DNA of 64,000 nucleotides, from NCBI RefSeq assembly GCF_019249725.2, contig NZ_CP137559.1, positions 415,501-479,500 on the forward strand. The letters are read 5' to 3'. Positions 34,931 to 45,492 of the stretch are shown piece by piece (positions within the stretch are counted from its first letter, which is position 1; every line of letters begins with the position of its first letter). The notes beneath the pieces were generated by a model that was not told the origin of the DNA, ran no database searches, and saw nothing but the letters and a program-made list of their open reading frames with translations. Origin of the DNA: Segatella hominis. Its GTDB lineage: Bacteria > Bacteroidota > Bacteroidia > Bacteroidales > Bacteroidaceae. The position numbers and the translations under genes were made by a program.

Positions 34931-37900
34931 ATGAGCAAACAAAACAAAATGATGAAAAAGTCTGTGTTGCCATTTGCATTGGTATGCTCAGCGCTGATGC
35001 TCAGCCCTTACGTGGGGGGGCAAGCTCATGCTGAGGTACAGAACGTGCAGCAGGCAAAGGCTGTCAAAGGTACGGTGGTCGATGAGACTGGCGAACCAGT
35101 GATTGGTGCGACCGTACTGGTTGTAGGCGGAAGTGCATCACAAGGTACGATTACCGATATGGATGGTAACTTCAGTATCAACGTCAAGCCTGGTCAGAAA
35201 CTCAAGATTACTTATATTGGTTACGACGAAAGTATCGTGGCAGCCAAGGATGGAATGAAAGTTCAGATGAAGACTTCTGGTGCTGTTTCTCTGAATACCG
35301 TTGAGGTTGTTGCCTATGGTGTACAGAAGAAGGTAACCATGACGGGTGCCATCTCCAGCGTGAAGAGTGAGGATTTGGTCCGCACTTCCGTAGGTTCTGT
35401 CAATAATGTACTGGGTGGTCAGCTTTCTGGTGTAACTACCGTTCAGTATTCCGGTGAGCCAGGTAGCGATGCCGCAGAGATTTTCGTTCGTGGTAAGGCT
35501 ACATGGGGCGATTCACAGCCTCTCATCCAGGTGGATGGTGTAGAGCGTACGATGGCTGATATCGACCCAAATGAAATCGAAAGTGTAACCGTTTTGAAGG
35601 ATGCCTCTGCAACAGCCGTATTCGGTGTGCGTGGTGCCAATGGTGTTGTCCTGATTACTACCAAGCGTGGTTCACAGGGTAAGGCCAAAATCAGCGTATC
35701 TACTTCTTGGACAGCACTTTCACCTACCAAGATGGTAGAGCAGGCTAGTTCTTACGAGTATGCCAACTTCTATAATCAGATGTCTCTGAATGATTATGAG
35801 ATGCGTGCAAACAAGAGTGTGGCAATCGGCAAATATCCAAGTTTGGATGCATATGCTTCTGAAAACCCCTTCTCTAACAGCTTCACTGATGGTATCATTC
35901 AGAAGTTTGCCACTGGCTCAGACCCTATCCGTTTCCCAAGTACCAAGTGGGCTGATTACATCATGAAGGATGTAACGCTTCAGCAGCAGCACAACTTGAA
36001 TATCTCGGGTGGAACTGATCGTGTGAAGTACTTTATCTCTGCAGGTTATTACTCTCAGGATGGTCTTTTCAAGGAGTTTGATGCTGGATACAACTATGGT
36101 TATCAATATCATCGTTTCAACTACCGTTCTAACCTCGACCTCAAGGCAACCAAGACTACAACCTTGTCGTTCAATGTGGCAGGTAACGTGAGCAATGCTG
36201 ATAAGCCTTATACAGGTTCTGGTGCAGCCGGCTTGATTAAGCAGATTTATTATGCAACCCCATTCTCCAGCCCTGGTATCGTGGATAATAAGTTGGTTTA
36301 TTGTACCGCCGACTATGATGATCAGAAGTTGCCGTTCGTAGGTAATGCAGGTATGGGTTACTATGGCAATGGATTCATGCAGACCAATATCAATAAGATT
36401 CAGATGGACCTCGTTCTCGACCAGAAACTTGACTTCATAACCAAGGGATTGAGTTTCAAGGCAAAGGGATCTTATAACTCTGCCTATACCATTAATAAGC
36501 AGGGTAAGAGCGTCGTGGCTTCATTCAATCCGCTCATACAGTATGAGAAAGACGATCAGGGTCAATTTATCTTGGATGCTGAAGGTAACAAGAAAATAAT
36601 CTTAAATGCTGATGGTACACCATATATTGTATATCGTCAGAATGGCAATGATACAGATCCTTCTTATTCGGCATCTCAGGCTAAGGCTCGTGACTGGTAT
36701 CTGGAGGGTAGCTTCAACTATTCCCGTGTATTCGATAAGCATACCGTTAATGCACTGCTCCTTTACAACCAGTCGAAGCAGTATTACTATTCTAAAGATT
36801 CTTATCCTGATGTACCTCGTTCTTACGTAGGTCTTGTGGGTCGTGTTACTTACGATTATGCCAACCGATATATGGCAGAGTTCAACATGGGTTACAACGG
36901 ATCAGAGAACTTTGCGCCAGGCAGACGCTTTGGTGTCTTCCCTGCAGGTTCCGTGGGATGGATTCTCAGCGAGGAGAAGTTCTGGAAGCCAATTTCCAAG
37001 GTGGCATCTTTCTTCAAGATTCGTGCATCTTGGGGTCTCGTTGGTAACGACAAGACCAAGGACGCTATCCGATTCATGTATCTCGCCGATCCATATATCA
37101 CGGGCAGCTATGGCTTGACAAACAATATGAGCAACTGGGCAGATACATACGGTTATCTTTTTGGTAACGCTCAGTCGGGTACCGTTCAGGGAACCTCTTC
37201 TATAGCAGGTGCATACGAGTCTATCAAGAACAACCCTGATATTGGTTGGGAGAAGGCGTTCAAGCAGGACTATGGTTTCGACCTGTACTTCTTCGGCGAC
37301 CGCTTTAAGACTACTTTCGATTATTATCGTGAGCATCGTACCGATATCCTTGTTCGTGATGAAACAGTTCCATCAACCATCGGTTTCACCATGCCTTATA
37401 CCAATGCCGGTGAGACCAAGTCATGGGGTTGGGAGCTTTCGCTCGGTTACAATGATAAGATAGGTAAGGACTTCCGCTTCTGGGGCAAACTGAATCTCTC
37501 TTACAACCAGAATGAAATTGTAGAGATGAAGGAGGAGCCTAAGAAGAATGAATACATGATGGCAAGGGGTCATCGCATCGGTGCCCGTTCTATGTATAAG
37601 TTCTGGAAGTATTACGAGGGCGAACAGACCAAGGTAGAGTATGAGAAGACATTTGGTCAGCCATTCCCAGCACAGCTGAAGGATTACCTTATGCCTGGCG
37701 ATTGTGTATATGTCGATCTTGACGGCGATGGCAAGATAAATCCTAATGATAAGACCCGTGACAATGGTTATACGGATGATCCTGAGTACATGGCAGGTTT
37801 GACACTTGGTTTCAACTACAAGCGCCTGACCTTCAACATGCAGCTCACTGGTGCATGGAATGTAAGCCGTTACATCACCGATGTGTTCCGTCAGCCATTC

Positions 37901-38278
37901 TACTGTTCTTCCAATACAACCCAGGGTGGACTTCTTTCATACCATGTTAACAATACATGGACACCAGGAAGCTATGAGTCGCAGAATGCGCTCTATCCAC
38001 GTGCCACTTGGGATAATGCTGAGCAGAACTATACAGAATCTGACCTTTGGGAGAAGGATGCCAAGTATCTTCGTCTGAAGACAGTCTCTTTGTCATACGA
38101 TTTCATCAATCCTACTTTCAAGAAGATAGGTATGAACAAGTGCGAGGTAACCCTTTCCGGATACAACCTCCTTACCTTTACTCCTTATAAGTGGGGTGAC
38201 CCGGAGACCAGAGCTTCTAATGCTCCATCTTACCCATTGCAGCGCACCTACACCATTAGTTTGAATGTAGGCTTCTAA
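34931..38278 (+). CDS. SusC-like TonB-dependent outer-membrane receptor
   Basis: Imports oligosaccharides across the outer membrane with its SusD partner. 1115 residues: signal peptide ending near QAHA (about 34), a carboxypeptidase-regulatory-like domain (KGTVVDETGEPVIGATV to ITYIGYDE, about 44-105), the plug (DSQPLIQVDGVERTMADIDP, VTVLKDASATAVFGVRGANG, LITTKRG), then the beta-barrel ending in TYTISLNVGF with the terminal Phe of barrel proteins. First gene of the PUL, likely for rhamnogalacturonan-I. susD follows after 20 bp. Confidence 0.95.
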   Translation: MSKQNKMMKKSVLPFALVCSALMLSPYVGGQAHAEVQNVQQAKAVKGTVVDETGEPVIGATVLVVGGSASQGTITDMDGNFSINVKPGQKLKITYIGYDESIVAAKDGMKVQMKTSGAVSLNTVEVVAYGVQKKVTMTGAISSVKSEDLVRTSVGSVNNVLGGQLSGVTTVQYSGEPGSDAAEIFVRGKATWGDSQPLIQVDGVERTMADIDPNEIESVTVLKDASATAVFGVRGANGVVLITTKRGSQGKAKISVSTSWTALSPTKMVEQASSYEYANFYNQMSLNDYEMRANKSVAIGKYPSLDAYASENPFSNSFTDGIIQKFATGSDPIRFPSTKWADYIMKDVTLQQQHNLNISGGTDRVKYFISAGYYSQDGLFKEFDAGYNYGYQYHRFNYRSNLDLKATKTTTLSFNVAGNVSNADKPYTGSGAAGLIKQIYYATPFSSPGIVDNKLVYCTADYDDQKLPFVGNAGMGYYGNGFMQTNINKIQMDLVLDQKLDFITKGLSFKAKGSYNSAYTINKQGKSVVASFNPLIQYEKDDQGQFILDAEGNKKIILNADGTPYIVYRQNGNDTDPSYSASQAKARDWYLEGSFNYSRVFDKHTVNALLLYNQSKQYYYSKDSYPDVPRSYVGLVGRVTYDYANRYMAEFNMGYNGSENFAPGRRFGVFPAGSVGWILSEEKFWKPISKVASFFKIRASWGLVGNDKTKDAIRFMYLADPYITGSYGLTNNMSNWADTYGYLFGNAQSGTVQGTSSIAGAYESIKNNPDIGWEKAFKQDYGFDLYFFGDRFKTTFDYYREHRTDILVRDETVPSTIGFTMPYTNAGETKSWGWELSLGYNDKIGKDFRFWGKLNLSYNQNEIVEMKEEPKKNEYMMARGHRIGARSMYKFWKYYEGEQTKVEYEKTFGQPFPAQLKDYLMPGDCVYVDLDGDGKINPNDKTRDNGYTDDPEYMAGLTLGFNYKRLTFNMQLTGAWNVSRYITDVFRQPFYCSSNTTQGGLLSYHVNNTWTPGSYESQNALYPRATWDNAEQNYTESDLWEKDAKYLRLKTVSLSYDFINPTFKKIGMNKCEVTLSGYNLLTFTPYKWGDPETRASNAPSYPLQRTYTISLNVGF

Positions 38279-38298
38279 TCAAAAGGTAATGTAAATAA

Positions 38299-40602
38299 AT
38301 GAACAAAGAAACAATGAAACATAATATACTATTACATAGTGCAGTAGCAATGCTCATGGCAGGTGCAGCGTTTACCGCTTGTACTGATACCATTGCCGTG
38401 GGTGATGCCTCTCTTGACAAGGCAACCAGTTCTACTGCCACTATCGACTCTGTATTCCAGAATGCAGAATATACACGTGAGTTTCTTGTAGGTATCTACT
38501 CCAAGCAGTATTATGGCTTACCTTATTATAATGGTGGAACCAATATGCCTCATGCGGGTAACCCATATGCTGGTAAGTTTGATGCACTCACCGATTGCTG
38601 GCACGACTTCTTTAACGGACCTGCCGTATATACCAAGTACTATACAGGTTCTCTGACTGCCAATGTTGACCGTTCTGATGGTCTGGATGGTCCGCTTTAT
38701 TCATACGATAAGGAATTTCAGTGGAAGTCGATTCGTGCTGCCCAGATTTTCCTGGCTAATGTAGATCGTGCTCCTGAGGCTGATATGACTCAGGAAGAGA
38801 AGAATCGCTTGAAGGCTGAAGCCCGTTGTCTGATGGTTGATGCCTTCTTCAATACCTTCCAGCATTTTGGTGGTATTCCTATCATGGATCATCCTTTGGA
38901 AATCGGCGAGGTGAGCGAACAAATGCCTCGTAATACGGTAGAGGAGTGTGTAAACTGGATGGTAGCTGAGCTCGATCAGGCTATTGCCGAGAGTGCTTTG
39001 CCATGGAAAGCCACGGCTACAATGAACGGTCGTTGGACCAAGGCAGGTGCGATGGCTTTGAAGTGCAAGGTCTTGCAGTTTGCTGCCTCTCCTTTGCTGA
39101 ATCCTGAGGATGGAAAACCATATTATGATGGTGCTTCAGAAGAGGTGAAGCCATATATCATGTACACAGATGCTTCTAAGTATCAGGAACGTTGGGATGC
39201 CTTTGCCAAGGCCTGTGATGATTTCTACAACAAGTTGCAGCAGGAAGGCGAGTATCAGCTTGAGGAAGCCAATATTCCTGCCAACGTTACCAAGGCAGAA
39301 GCGAAGGTGCCTTACTATCGACTGGCTTATCGCCGTGGTTATTACCTCAATGCTTCTACCGAGGTATTGCACACTGTGCGTGTACAGGGTAATGATATGA
39401 CCGGTGCAGGCCGTTATTGCTGGCACTCCTGGTATTCTAAGACTGTGCCACGTAATGCTTATTGCCCTACACAGGAGTATGTGGAGAAGTTCTCTTGGAA
39501 TGATGGCGAGCCATTCAACTGGGACAATGCTGCCAAGAAGACCTATAAGAGCCAGGCTACTCAGCCAGACTCTACCATGGTATATCATAAGGATGGAAGC
39601 TTTACTGTGAATGTGACAAACTTCGTAACCAACAAATATACAGGTGCAGTTACCCGCAATAAGAAGTCTCTGCATACCATGTTCGTAGATGGAACAGTGC
39701 CTGCAGGTAGCCGACAGATTACCACTGTGCTTACCCGTGATCCACGCTTGTATGAAGAGTGCATCGTGAATGGTCAGAACATGAACCTCGACTGGAATAC
39801 TGCTTCTATGACCGGTTATCCTTGGGAGATTTGGTATAGTGGAAATGATGGTGGTACAGGTGTCTTGACCCAGCAGAATACCATGTTTGGTTCCGGCTAC
39901 GGATTCAATAAGTATTACTTGGGTGCTGGTGGTTATCCTACTGATGATGCCGCAGACTCTTACCGTTTCCCAACCCAGTGGGTTGCCTTGTCATTGCCTG
40001 AGTTCTATCTGCAGTATGCAGAGGCTCTCGTGAAGCGCAGCAATAAGGATGTAAATAAGGCAGTGGAGATGGTAGATAAGGTTCGCTCTCGTGTAGGTCT
40101 TCCTACGATGGCTAGGGTTTGGATAAATTCTACATACCGCAAGGCAAAAGGTTATACTGCAACTACAGCGGAGGGTGCTTTGGGTACGACAGTAACATTG
40201 AGTAATGGTGCAACTTCCAATGAGTTTATGGAGGAACTTCTCGATGAGCGTGTGCGTGAGTTGGGTCTTACCAATGCCCGCTGGTTCGATATGGTTCGCC
40301 TGAAGCGTACCGATTGGATGACCAAGCAGCTCCATGGCTTGATGCAGTATCGTCTGATTCAGACTAGTGATGGTTTCCAGAGCCGTAATGCAGCCTGGGT
40401 AGGAGCAGACCGTGAGAATGACCCTTCATCAACACAGCCTCTGTTCTTCTTGAGTTGCATCAAGACAATTACTGCCAACAGCCGTTATCTCTGGGCTAAA
40501 GATCCTAAGAGTAACGAGGTGAAGAAATGGCTACTTGACCCACTTCCACAGGCAGAAATTAATAAGAATTATGGTCTTGTTCAGAATCCTGGTTGGGAGT
40601 AA
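38299..40602 (+). CDS. SusD-like surface glycan-binding lipoprotein
   Basis: 767 residues, long for the family (usually 500-650). Lipoprotein signal with Cys about 28 (AGAAFTAC). SusD features: KSIRAAQIFLANVDRAPE, EARCLMVDAFFNTFQHFGGIPIMDHPLE, and a C-terminal LPEFYLQYAEALVKR and ELLDERVRELGLTNARWFDMVRLKR. Partner of the SusC before it. ATG 38314 (MKHNILLHS) is an alternative start. Confidence 0.93.
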   Translation: MNKETMKHNILLHSAVAMLMAGAAFTACTDTIAVGDASLDKATSSTATIDSVFQNAEYTREFLVGIYSKQYYGLPYYNGGTNMPHAGNPYAGKFDALTDCWHDFFNGPAVYTKYYTGSLTANVDRSDGLDGPLYSYDKEFQWKSIRAAQIFLANVDRAPEADMTQEEKNRLKAEARCLMVDAFFNTFQHFGGIPIMDHPLEIGEVSEQMPRNTVEECVNWMVAELDQAIAESALPWKATATMNGRWTKAGAMALKCKVLQFAASPLLNPEDGKPYYDGASEEVKPYIMYTDASKYQERWDAFAKACDDFYNKLQQEGEYQLEEANIPANVTKAEAKVPYYRLAYRRGYYLNASTEVLHTVRVQGNDMTGAGRYCWHSWYSKTVPRNAYCPTQEYVEKFSWNDGEPFNWDNAAKKTYKSQATQPDSTMVYHKDGSFTVNVTNFVTNKYTGAVTRNKKSLHTMFVDGTVPAGSRQITTVLTRDPRLYEECIVNGQNMNLDWNTASMTGYPWEIWYSGNDGGTGVLTQQNTMFGSGYGFNKYYLGAGGYPTDDAADSYRFPTQWVALSLPEFYLQYAEALVKRSNKDVNKAVEMVDKVRSRVGLPTMARVWINSTYRKAKGYTATTAEGALGTTVTLSNGATSNEFMEELLDERVRELGLTNARWFDMVRLKRTDWMTKQLHGLMQYRLIQTSDGFQSRNAAWVGADRENDPSSTQPLFFLSCIKTITANSRYLWAKDPKSNEVKKWLLDPLPQAEINKNYGLVQNPGWE

Positions 40603-40629
40603 TGAACTCTTTGGGACTAACAAACTAAA

Positions 40630-43512
40630 ATGAATTTGTATATGAAAACAAAGAATATATATATGTTGTCATTGCTTGCAGGCATGAGCCTGCCTGCAAT
40701 GGCGCAGCAGGACATCGTGGACTCTGTGGCATATAAAGACCAGACTGTAGATGTGGGTGCCAATCACACCTTCACCCGTGAGCAGTCAACTTCTGCCGTC
40801 AGCGTCATCACCAACAAGGATGTCAACAAGCGTGGCGCACGCAACATTGGTAATAATATCTTGGGTTCAGGCTCAGGTCTTGTAGGTCTTGATGGCGCAG
40901 GCCTGTTTCATGCCCAGAATCCTACATTCTATATTCGTGGCGTCCAGTCTTCAAGTGGCAGCACTCCTCTTTTCATTGTGGATGGAGTGGAGCGTGCCAT
41001 TGAGAATGTGGTAGCAGAGGATGTGGAGAGCGTATCTATCCTGAAGGATGCAGCCGCAACGGCTCTCTATGGTTACAAAGGTGCCAACGGCGTGGTTCTG
41101 ATTACTACCAAGCACGGTAAGTATAATACCAAGTCGATTACTGCCTCTTATGATCACGTGTTCTCTTTCCTGACCAACAAGCCTAAGATGGTAGATGCCG
41201 CTACATACGCATCAGCTGTCAACGAGGCTTACCATAATCAGAATGGTGGCGATGTCTATAGTGCAGATGTCATCAATGCCTATAGAGACGGTTCCAATCC
41301 GCTCTATTATCCAAATGTAAACTGGGCTGATGAAACTTTCCGTAATGTATCGAACAACGATCGTTTCAACATCGAGTTCAAGGGTGGTACCAATAACTTC
41401 CGTTATTATACCAACGTGCAGTTGCTCACCAACAAGGGATTCATCAAGAATTTCCAGAACGACGGTTATTCTACACAGAATAAATACACCCGCGGAACCT
41501 TGCGCTCTAACATGGATATTGACCTGGGTCCTAAGACCAAGCTGCATACCCACCTGTATGGCTTGCTGACAGAACAGTCGCAGCCAGGAGCTCAGGCTGA
41601 TCTTTGGAGCATGATTTACAAGGTGCCAGCCAATGCTTTCCCAGTGAAGGTTTCTGAAACGGTTTGGGGTGGTAATTCTGTATATACTACGAACAACCCA
41701 GTGGCTCAGAGTCAGGGTGCTGCCTATTACAAGAACCACCAGCGTGCTCTTTATGCTGATTTGGTATTGAATCAGGATCTCTCTTCTATTACAGAAGGAT
41801 TGAGTGCACAGGCTCAGTTGGGTTACGATACCTGGTCGAATGTATATGAGGATCATTCCAAAACTTATCGATACAGTTATTACGAGGTTCCAACCAATGG
41901 TGCTGTGATAGCTGATGGACAGGCAAAGATGGCTTCAGTGTTGGGTACCGACTCAAACATGGGTACTGGTTCTAACAACAACAACTGGATTCGCCGTTGT
42001 GTATGGAATGCAGCCATCAATTACGATAGAACTTTCGCAGAGAAGCACAATGTGTATGGACAGTTGAAGTACGATTACGAGTACAACGACAAGACGGGTA
42101 CTAACACCACCGTTTATCGTCACAATGTATCTCTCTTCGCTCATTATGGCTTCGATAGCAGATATCTCTTGGATGTAGCGCTCGTTGAGTCGGGTTCCAG
42201 CCGTCTGGCTCCTGGCAGCAAGTGGGCTTTCTCTCCAAATGTTTCTGCAGCATGGAACCTCTCTAACGAGGCTTTCATGAAGAATGTGAAGTGGGTTGAC
42301 TTCCTGAAGTTGCGTGCATCTTGGGGTAACCAGTCACTCGACGTGCTCCCTGGCGATAACGTATGGACCTATTACGATCAGTTCTATCTGATGAATGGTA
42401 ATTCTTATCCATTCGATGCCACTTATACTGGTACACAATGGGGTAATACTTATCTCGGAACAGCCCGTACTCAGGGTCTCGGCCATGAGCAGTCTAGCAA
42501 GTTCAATGTAGGTTTCGATGCCACTCTCTTTGGCAGTTTGAATATTTCTGCTGATTACTACTACCAGCACCGTTACAACATCTGGTATTCTACAGCAGGC
42601 AGCTATTCTGGAGTCTTCGGATTGGACGCTCCTTATGAGAATGTAGGTGTCATCAACCAGAAGGGCTTTGAGGTATCTGCTGATTACAGCAAGAAGCTCA
42701 ACAAGGATCTCACCATCAGTTTGGGTGCATCCATGACATTGAACAAGACCATCGTTGAGGAGCAGGCTGAGACACCGCAGCTCTTTGCCAATACCTCTTC
42801 TACAGGTAAGCGATATGGTCAGGCTTTCGGTTATGTAGCCAATGGCTTCTTTCAGAAGGGCGACGACCTGAATGGCGATGGAGTGATTTCTGCCGCAGAA
42901 ATGAAGCAGTTGGGCTATCCTGTACAGAACTTTACTACGGTTTATCCTGGTGATATCAAGTATGTGGATCTGACAGGTGACGACAAGATTGATACCAACG
43001 ACCGCAAGGCGATAGGTTACAGCACTACAGCGCCAGACCTCTATTACAACTTCCACCTGGGTGTGGAGTATAAGCGACTGGGTATTGATGCGATGTTCCA
43101 GGGAGTAGGCAAATGGACCGGATTCATGACCACCAATGGTCTGTACCGTTCGGCTGTGGCAAGCAACACCTTGTCGCAGTATCTTTACGAGAACTCCTGG
43201 TCTGCAGAGCGCAACAATACAGAGAATGCCAAGTTCCCACGTCTTTCTGCAACAAGCAATGCCAACAACAATACAAACAATACGCTCAATATGTTTGACC
43301 GCAGCTACCTGAAGCTCCGCTATGTTGAGATGTATTACTACTTGCCGGAGGCATTGTTGAACAAGGCTGGATTTATCAGCAACGTGAAGTTGTATGTACG
43401 TGGTACCGACCTCTTTACAGCTGATCATCTCGATAAGGCAGATGCTGCAGCATACGGCACAACGCAGCCTCTTACAAGAAGTCTTCAGCTTGGAGCTGCA
43501 GTAACATTCTAA
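40630..43512 (+). CDS. Second SusC-like TonB-dependent receptor
   Basis: 960 residues. Signal peptide (LSLLAGMSLPAMAQ) followed almost directly by the plug domain (SAVSVITNKDVNKRGARNIGN, TPLFIVDGVERAIENV, VSILKDAAATALYGYKGANG). The N-terminal carboxypeptidase-regulatory-like domain found in the first SusC is missing, so this is a shorter class. Barrel ends SLQLGAAVTF. ATG 40642 is a possible alternative start. Located 27 bp after the first susD and 18 bp before the second, in one transcription unit. Confidence 0.94.
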   Translation: MNLYMKTKNIYMLSLLAGMSLPAMAQQDIVDSVAYKDQTVDVGANHTFTREQSTSAVSVITNKDVNKRGARNIGNNILGSGSGLVGLDGAGLFHAQNPTFYIRGVQSSSGSTPLFIVDGVERAIENVVAEDVESVSILKDAAATALYGYKGANGVVLITTKHGKYNTKSITASYDHVFSFLTNKPKMVDAATYASAVNEAYHNQNGGDVYSADVINAYRDGSNPLYYPNVNWADETFRNVSNNDRFNIEFKGGTNNFRYYTNVQLLTNKGFIKNFQNDGYSTQNKYTRGTLRSNMDIDLGPKTKLHTHLYGLLTEQSQPGAQADLWSMIYKVPANAFPVKVSETVWGGNSVYTTNNPVAQSQGAAYYKNHQRALYADLVLNQDLSSITEGLSAQAQLGYDTWSNVYEDHSKTYRYSYYEVPTNGAVIADGQAKMASVLGTDSNMGTGSNNNNWIRRCVWNAAINYDRTFAEKHNVYGQLKYDYEYNDKTGTNTTVYRHNVSLFAHYGFDSRYLLDVALVESGSSRLAPGSKWAFSPNVSAAWNLSNEAFMKNVKWVDFLKLRASWGNQSLDVLPGDNVWTYYDQFYLMNGNSYPFDATYTGTQWGNTYLGTARTQGLGHEQSSKFNVGFDATLFGSLNISADYYYQHRYNIWYSTAGSYSGVFGLDAPYENVGVINQKGFEVSADYSKKLNKDLTISLGASMTLNKTIVEEQAETPQLFANTSSTGKRYGQAFGYVANGFFQKGDDLNGDGVISAAEMKQLGYPVQNFTTVYPGDIKYVDLTGDDKIDTNDRKAIGYSTTAPDLYYNFHLGVEYKRLGIDAMFQGVGKWTGFMTTNGLYRSAVASNTLSQYLYENSWSAERNNTENAKFPRLSATSNANNNTNNTLNMFDRSYLKLRYVEMYYYLPEALLNKAGFISNVKLYVRGTDLFTADHLDKADAAAYGTTQPLTRSLQLGAAVTF

Positions 43513-43530
43513 ATTTAAGGAATTACGATT

Positions 43531-45357
43531 ATGAAAGTAAATAAAAAACTATTTTGCTTTGCATTGGCTGCTATGGCGTTGTCTTCTTGTAACATGGACT
43601 ACAATGAATATACAGCTTACGACAAGGAGTATATACAGCGCTCATTCAGCTATGTGGGTGGATTGATGACCACGATATACACAGATATCGATACAGACTG
43701 GGGCAATCTTTCGGGTGCCATGCTCTCTTCTGCAACAGATGAGTCGGAGTATAGCCACGATGGTAACTCCGTGGAAGATTTCTTCAATGGCAACTGGAGT
43801 GCATCTAATGCACACCAGACCATCTGGTCTTCTGCTTATCAGGGCATCACCTATTGCAATGAGGTTATTGACAACTGGTCTAATCTTGAGTTTGACCAGT
43901 TCAAGCTCAATACCGATTACGAGAAGCAGATGTTCCTCTACAATAACTATCAGTATGAGGCTCGTTGGGCACGTGCTTACTTCTATTTCACCCTGGTTCG
44001 CCAGTATGGCGGTGTTCCTTTCAAGGACCATAACACCACAGGTACAGAAGAAACAGCTCTGCCACGCACCAGTTCTGATGACATCTTCAACTTCATCATC
44101 AAGGAGTGTGATGACATCAAGGATAAGATTATCGAAGACTATGCCGGTAAATCGGATATGATTCTTTCTAAGGCAGAAACCGGTCGTGCCAACAAGTATG
44201 CAGTTCTTGCCTTGAAGGCTCAGGCAGCCCTCTATCATGCTTCACCTCTCTTCACCCAGGGTAAAACCGATGAGGAGAAGAAGAATCTCTGGGCTATCGC
44301 TGTGGCTGCCAACAAGGAACTGATTGATGCTGCTGAGGCTAAGGGTTATGGTTTGGCTACCAACCTGGAAGATCTTTGGGGTAAGGAATACTATTCAAAT
44401 GTTTCCAGCACTAAGGAGATTCTCTTTGCCCGTCGTACTGCATCATCCAATACCTTCGAGGGCTACAACTTCCCTGTTGGTTATTCATCTGGTCAGGGTG
44501 GCAACTGTCCAACCCAGGACCTTGTAGATGCTTTCGAATGTACAGATGGTAAGAGCATTTCAGAGAGTCCTCTCTATGATGCGAATGATCCATACGCCAA
44601 CCGCGATCCTCGACTTGCCAAGACAATTGTTGTGAATGGTGAGAAATGGCCAAACGACCTTGCCGATTACAATAGTGAGCATCCTACTATCGAAACCTAT
44701 ACAGGTGGTTATCACTCCCGTACAGGTAATGCGGCAGGTAAGTCATACGCTACTACCACCGGTTACTATCTGAAGAAATTCTGTAATGCCGATCAGATTC
44801 TCCGTGCCCGTTCTGGCGTAGCTGTTACTACCTCTCCTCACGGTTGGTTGACCTTCCGTATGGGTGGCATGTATTTGAACTATGCCGAGGCTCTTTATGA
44901 GTACTTCAAGGCATGTGGCAATGGAAATGCGGCAGATGCCAGTGGCGTTGTGGAATATACAGATGCAGAAGGCAATGCGCAGAGTGTGACAGTTCCTGCT
45001 TCTCAGACTGCAGCCAAGATGGCTAGCAAGACCCGTGAGCGTTCAAGCATGCCTGCTTTCGCTACAGGTATGACCAACGATGAGTTCTGGGCTGAGTATA
45101 AGAATGAGCGCCGCGTGGAGCTTGCCTTCGAGGGACACCGTTTCTACGACGTGCGTCGCTGGATGGAAGATGGCGATAAGTTCATGAACATCCACCGCAT
45201 GGAAATCACCAAGAACGAGGATGGTACCTTTACTTATAAGAAGGTGGCTGTGACTCGTGGTGATGGACAGTGGCAGAGTAAATGGAATCTCTTCCCATTC
45301 AACCAGACAGAAATCATGAAGTCGGGTGGTGCCATTACCCAGAATCCTGGATGGTAA
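43531..45357 (+). CDS. Second SusD-like surface lipoprotein
   Basis: 608 residues. Lipoprotein signal with Cys 20 (AAMALSSC). SusD/RagB features: EARWARAYFYFTLVRQYGGVPFKDH, GRANKYAVLALKAQAALYHASPLF, GGMYLNYAEALYEYF and C-terminal EYKNERRVELAFEGHRFYDVRRW. Ends with the family-typical ITQNPGW. Pairs with the SusC at 40630. A stable hairpin follows before the next gene. Confidence 0.95.
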   Translation: MKVNKKLFCFALAAMALSSCNMDYNEYTAYDKEYIQRSFSYVGGLMTTIYTDIDTDWGNLSGAMLSSATDESEYSHDGNSVEDFFNGNWSASNAHQTIWSSAYQGITYCNEVIDNWSNLEFDQFKLNTDYEKQMFLYNNYQYEARWARAYFYFTLVRQYGGVPFKDHNTTGTEETALPRTSSDDIFNFIIKECDDIKDKIIEDYAGKSDMILSKAETGRANKYAVLALKAQAALYHASPLFTQGKTDEEKKNLWAIAVAANKELIDAAEAKGYGLATNLEDLWGKEYYSNVSSTKEILFARRTASSNTFEGYNFPVGYSSGQGGNCPTQDLVDAFECTDGKSISESPLYDANDPYANRDPRLAKTIVVNGEKWPNDLADYNSEHPTIETYTGGYHSRTGNAAGKSYATTTGYYLKKFCNADQILRARSGVAVTTSPHGWLTFRMGGMYLNYAEALYEYFKACGNGNAADASGVVEYTDAEGNAQSVTVPASQTAAKMASKTRERSSMPAFATGMTNDEFWAEYKNERRVELAFEGHRFYDVRRWMEDGDKFMNIHRMEITKNEDGTFTYKKVAVTRGDGQWQSKWNLFPFNQTEIMKSGGAITQNPGW

Positions 45358-45402
45358 TCCTCCAGCTTCCCAAAAGAACAAAGATTTTGAATCTCCTGTC
45401 AG

Positions 45403-45439
45403 AAATCATTTCGCCCACCTTCGGGTGGGCAGATGATTT
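45403..45439 (+). other. Hairpin with UUCG loop between susD and the next PUL gene
   Basis: AAATCAT and GCCCACC (45403-45419) pair with GGTGGGC and ATGATTT (45424-45439) over a TTCG tetraloop. No T-run follows, and no promoter was seen before the gene at 45493. It may act as an mRNA processing or stability element that sets different levels of SusD and the surface protein, rather than as a full terminator. Confidence 0.65.
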
Positions 45440-45492
45440 GGGATAAGGACAACATATTAAAATCAAATTATTAACAACTAAACGTTTTAACA

